DNA from: Lachnospiraceae bacterium
GTDB lineage: Bacteria > Bacillota > Clostridia > Lachnospirales > Lachnospiraceae
Reading direction: 5' to 3'
DNA: 64,000 bases
Assembly: GCA_900752065.1 (NCBI GenBank)
Contig: CAADTT010000039.1
Coordinates: forward strand, 38,455 to 102,454
The notes below the pieces were generated by a model. The model was not told where the DNA came from. It made no database searches and saw nothing but the letters and a program-made list of their open reading frames with translations. Shown piece after piece: positions 62,851 to 64,000 of the stretch. The position numbers were made by a program, and so were the translations under genes. Position 1 is the stretch's first letter, and every line of letters begins with the position of its first letter.

Positions 62851-64000
62851 ATGAACGGGTACAGATATCAGGGGACGATCACAGTATTTTTAAGTCTGGT
62901 CTGCGTACTGTTTCTGTCCCTGATCTGTACGCTGGTGGAGTCTGCGAGGCTGCAGGGCGTCAGGGCATGGGCAGCGGCTGTGACAGATATGGGGCTGTTT
63001 TCTGTGTTTGGTGAATATGAGCGGGAACTTTTGGAGAGATACGATGTGCTGTTTCTGGACGGCGCCTATGGGACGGGAGATTTTGAACCGGAAAGACTCG
63101 CCCTGCAAATGCGGGAATTTATGAGGTACAATGCAGAGCCGTCAGATGATCTTGAAACGGCCGATGGATGGAACCTTTTTCCTATGGATATTAAAGGGTG
63201 CAGGGTAACCGGATATACGCTGGCCACGGATGAAGAAGGGAGCGCTTTCTATCAGCAGGTAGTGAGAGATATACGGGAAAATCTGGGAACAGAGCTGCTC
63301 TTGAAATATCAGGAGAGCAGCAGGGAAGCAAAAAGGCAGAAGGAGGATGCGGAGGCCTATGAAAAAAAGGATGCAATAGCCTGGGATGAGCTGGAGAAGC
63401 TGGAAGAGGAGCAGGAGCAGGCGGAACGACAGGATGCGGAAAGCAGTGAACAGGCGAAGGAGACAAAGGAGGATTTGCCGGAAATGAAGATGGAGAATCC
63501 TCTTGAGGAGATCAGGAAGATCAAGAAGATGGGGATTCTGGGGCTTGTGGTAAAAGATCCTGCCCGTGTGTCCGATAAGAGTATCGTAAAATCTTCCCTT
63601 CCGTCAGGCAGAAAACGGAACCAGGGAAATCTGCCGGTGGAAAAGAAATATACGGGCCTTGCTGCGGATGCAATCTTTCAGGATTATCTGATGGGGCATT
63701 TCGGCACATGGCAAAGCCCGGAAAAAGAGGGAGGGCTGGCATATCCGCTGGAATATATCCTGATGGGGAAGGAAAGCGATAAGGAAAATCTGAAGGCGGT
63801 TGTAAACCGGCTGCTCTGGCTCCGGGAAGGTGCAAATTTTCTTTATCTGCTGTCGGATACAAAGATGAGAAGCCAGGCAGCGGCTCTGGCAGCCGGGATT
63901 GTGGGGGCGGCTCCCGTGCCTGGGCTTACGGCAGCGCTGGAAGGGGTGCTCCTGCTGGCCTGGGCTTACGGGGAAAGCCTGATGGATGTGCGCACGCTGC
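62851..64000 (+). CDS. Pilus-assembly-associated protein (DUF5702-like), 3' end outside window
   Basis: At least 383 residues; the frame stays open to the window edge. An N-terminal helix (TITVFLSLVCVLFLSLICTL) is followed by a prepilin-style region, then a soluble part with a Glu/Lys/Gln-rich coiled coil (about 150-215). Near the right end, LAAGIVGAAPVPGLTAALEG suggests a further helix. This pattern fits the TadE/DUF5702-type proteins that follow Flp in clostridial tad loci. The family call is moderate because the end is missing. Confidence 0.75.
   Translation, partial: MNGYRYQGTITVFLSLVCVLFLSLICTLVESARLQGVRAWAAAVTDMGLFSVFGEYERELLERYDVLFLDGAYGTGDFEPERLALQMREFMRYNAEPSDDLETADGWNLFPMDIKGCRVTGYTLATDEEGSAFYQQVVRDIRENLGTELLLKYQESSREAKRQKEDAEAYEKKDAIAWDELEKLEEEQEQAERQDAESSEQAKETKEDLPEMKMENPLEEIRKIKKMGILGLVVKDPARVSDKSIVKSSLPSGRKRNQGNLPVEKKYTGLAADAIFQDYLMGHFGTWQSPEKEGGLAYPLEYILMGKESDKENLKAVVNRLLWLREGANFLYLLSDTKMRSQAAALAAGIVGAAPVPGLTAALEGVLLLAWAYGESLMDVRTL

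Noticed and set aside
1..64000. tRNA, rRNA, CRISPR array, prophage or complete insertion sequence
   Set aside because: No cloverleaf, rRNA-like stretch, regular spacer array, transposase or phage structural gene was seen on either strand.

Overview
The window reads as a chromosomal segment of an anaerobic gut-type Firmicute, most likely a Lachnospiraceae (Clostridia; relatives of Blautia, Mediterraneibacter or [Ruminococcus] torques). The grounds are consensus sigma-A promoters, strong AGGAGG ribosome sites, MecA, a Bce-type peptide-antibiotic sensing/export module, NHLM-family export proteins, mucin-type GH20 enzymes, a Tad pilus locus and holin-like type I toxins. The species cannot be fixed from the sequence. 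No rRNA, tRNA, CRISPR array or prophage was recognised. Several gene starts were moved inward from the longest open frame to the codon that has a Shine-Dalgarno site.

Left end (1-14.1 kb): one long, tightly packed + strand cluster. It starts inside a single-module nonribosomal peptide synthetase (C-A-PCP-TE, EntF-like order, serine-like A-domain pocket, Cys in place of the thioesterase Ser). Next come the three NHLM-type export proteins (membrane-fusion-like protein, C39-peptidase ABC transporter, second ABC transporter), an LPG-synthase-C/DUF2156 protein, a MATE transporter fused to an RsbW-like ATPase domain, and an RsbU/RsbW/RsbV-type partner-switching trio. A peptide made without ribosomes, an export system normally used for ribosomal peptides and a stress-type switch in one apparent operon is the most unusual content here.

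14.1-23.1 kb: a mosaic region. It has a MerR/TipAS-like regulator, an AT-rich rhuM gene flanked by an imperfect ~135-bp direct repeat, two complete holin-like type I toxin/antisense units (one lying between the two halves of a bceRS-bceAB module) plus remnants, and several palindromic repeats.

23.1-36.3 kb: DeoR regulator, Gfo/Idh/MocA oxidoreductase and HAD hydrolase; a secreted Fn3-like protein; the FMN-riboswitch-controlled riboflavin operon ribD-ribE-ribBA-ribH; a secreted protein and a DUF402 protein on the minus strand; MTA/SAH nucleosidase; an unknown membrane protein; pgi.

36.3-43.2 kb: a secreted beta-lactamase-fold serine hydrolase; a lipid operon (PAP2 phosphatase, YbhN/MprF-like membrane protein, phosphatidylserine synthase, phosphatidylserine decarboxylase, UppP); a MerR-like regulator; a 2[4Fe-4S] ferredoxin.

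43.5-57.6 kb: two very large secreted multidomain GH20 enzymes flank a nucleoside-salvage operon (pyrimidine-nucleoside phosphorylase, flavin reductase, Rrf2 regulator, purine-nucleoside phosphorylase); then DUF1858 and mecA.

57.7-64 kb: a Tad/Flp type IVb pilus operon behind a perfect-consensus promoter (prepilin peptidase, TadZ-, TadA-, TadB- and TadC-like proteins, Flp-like pilin, and a pilus-assembly-like protein that runs off the right edge).
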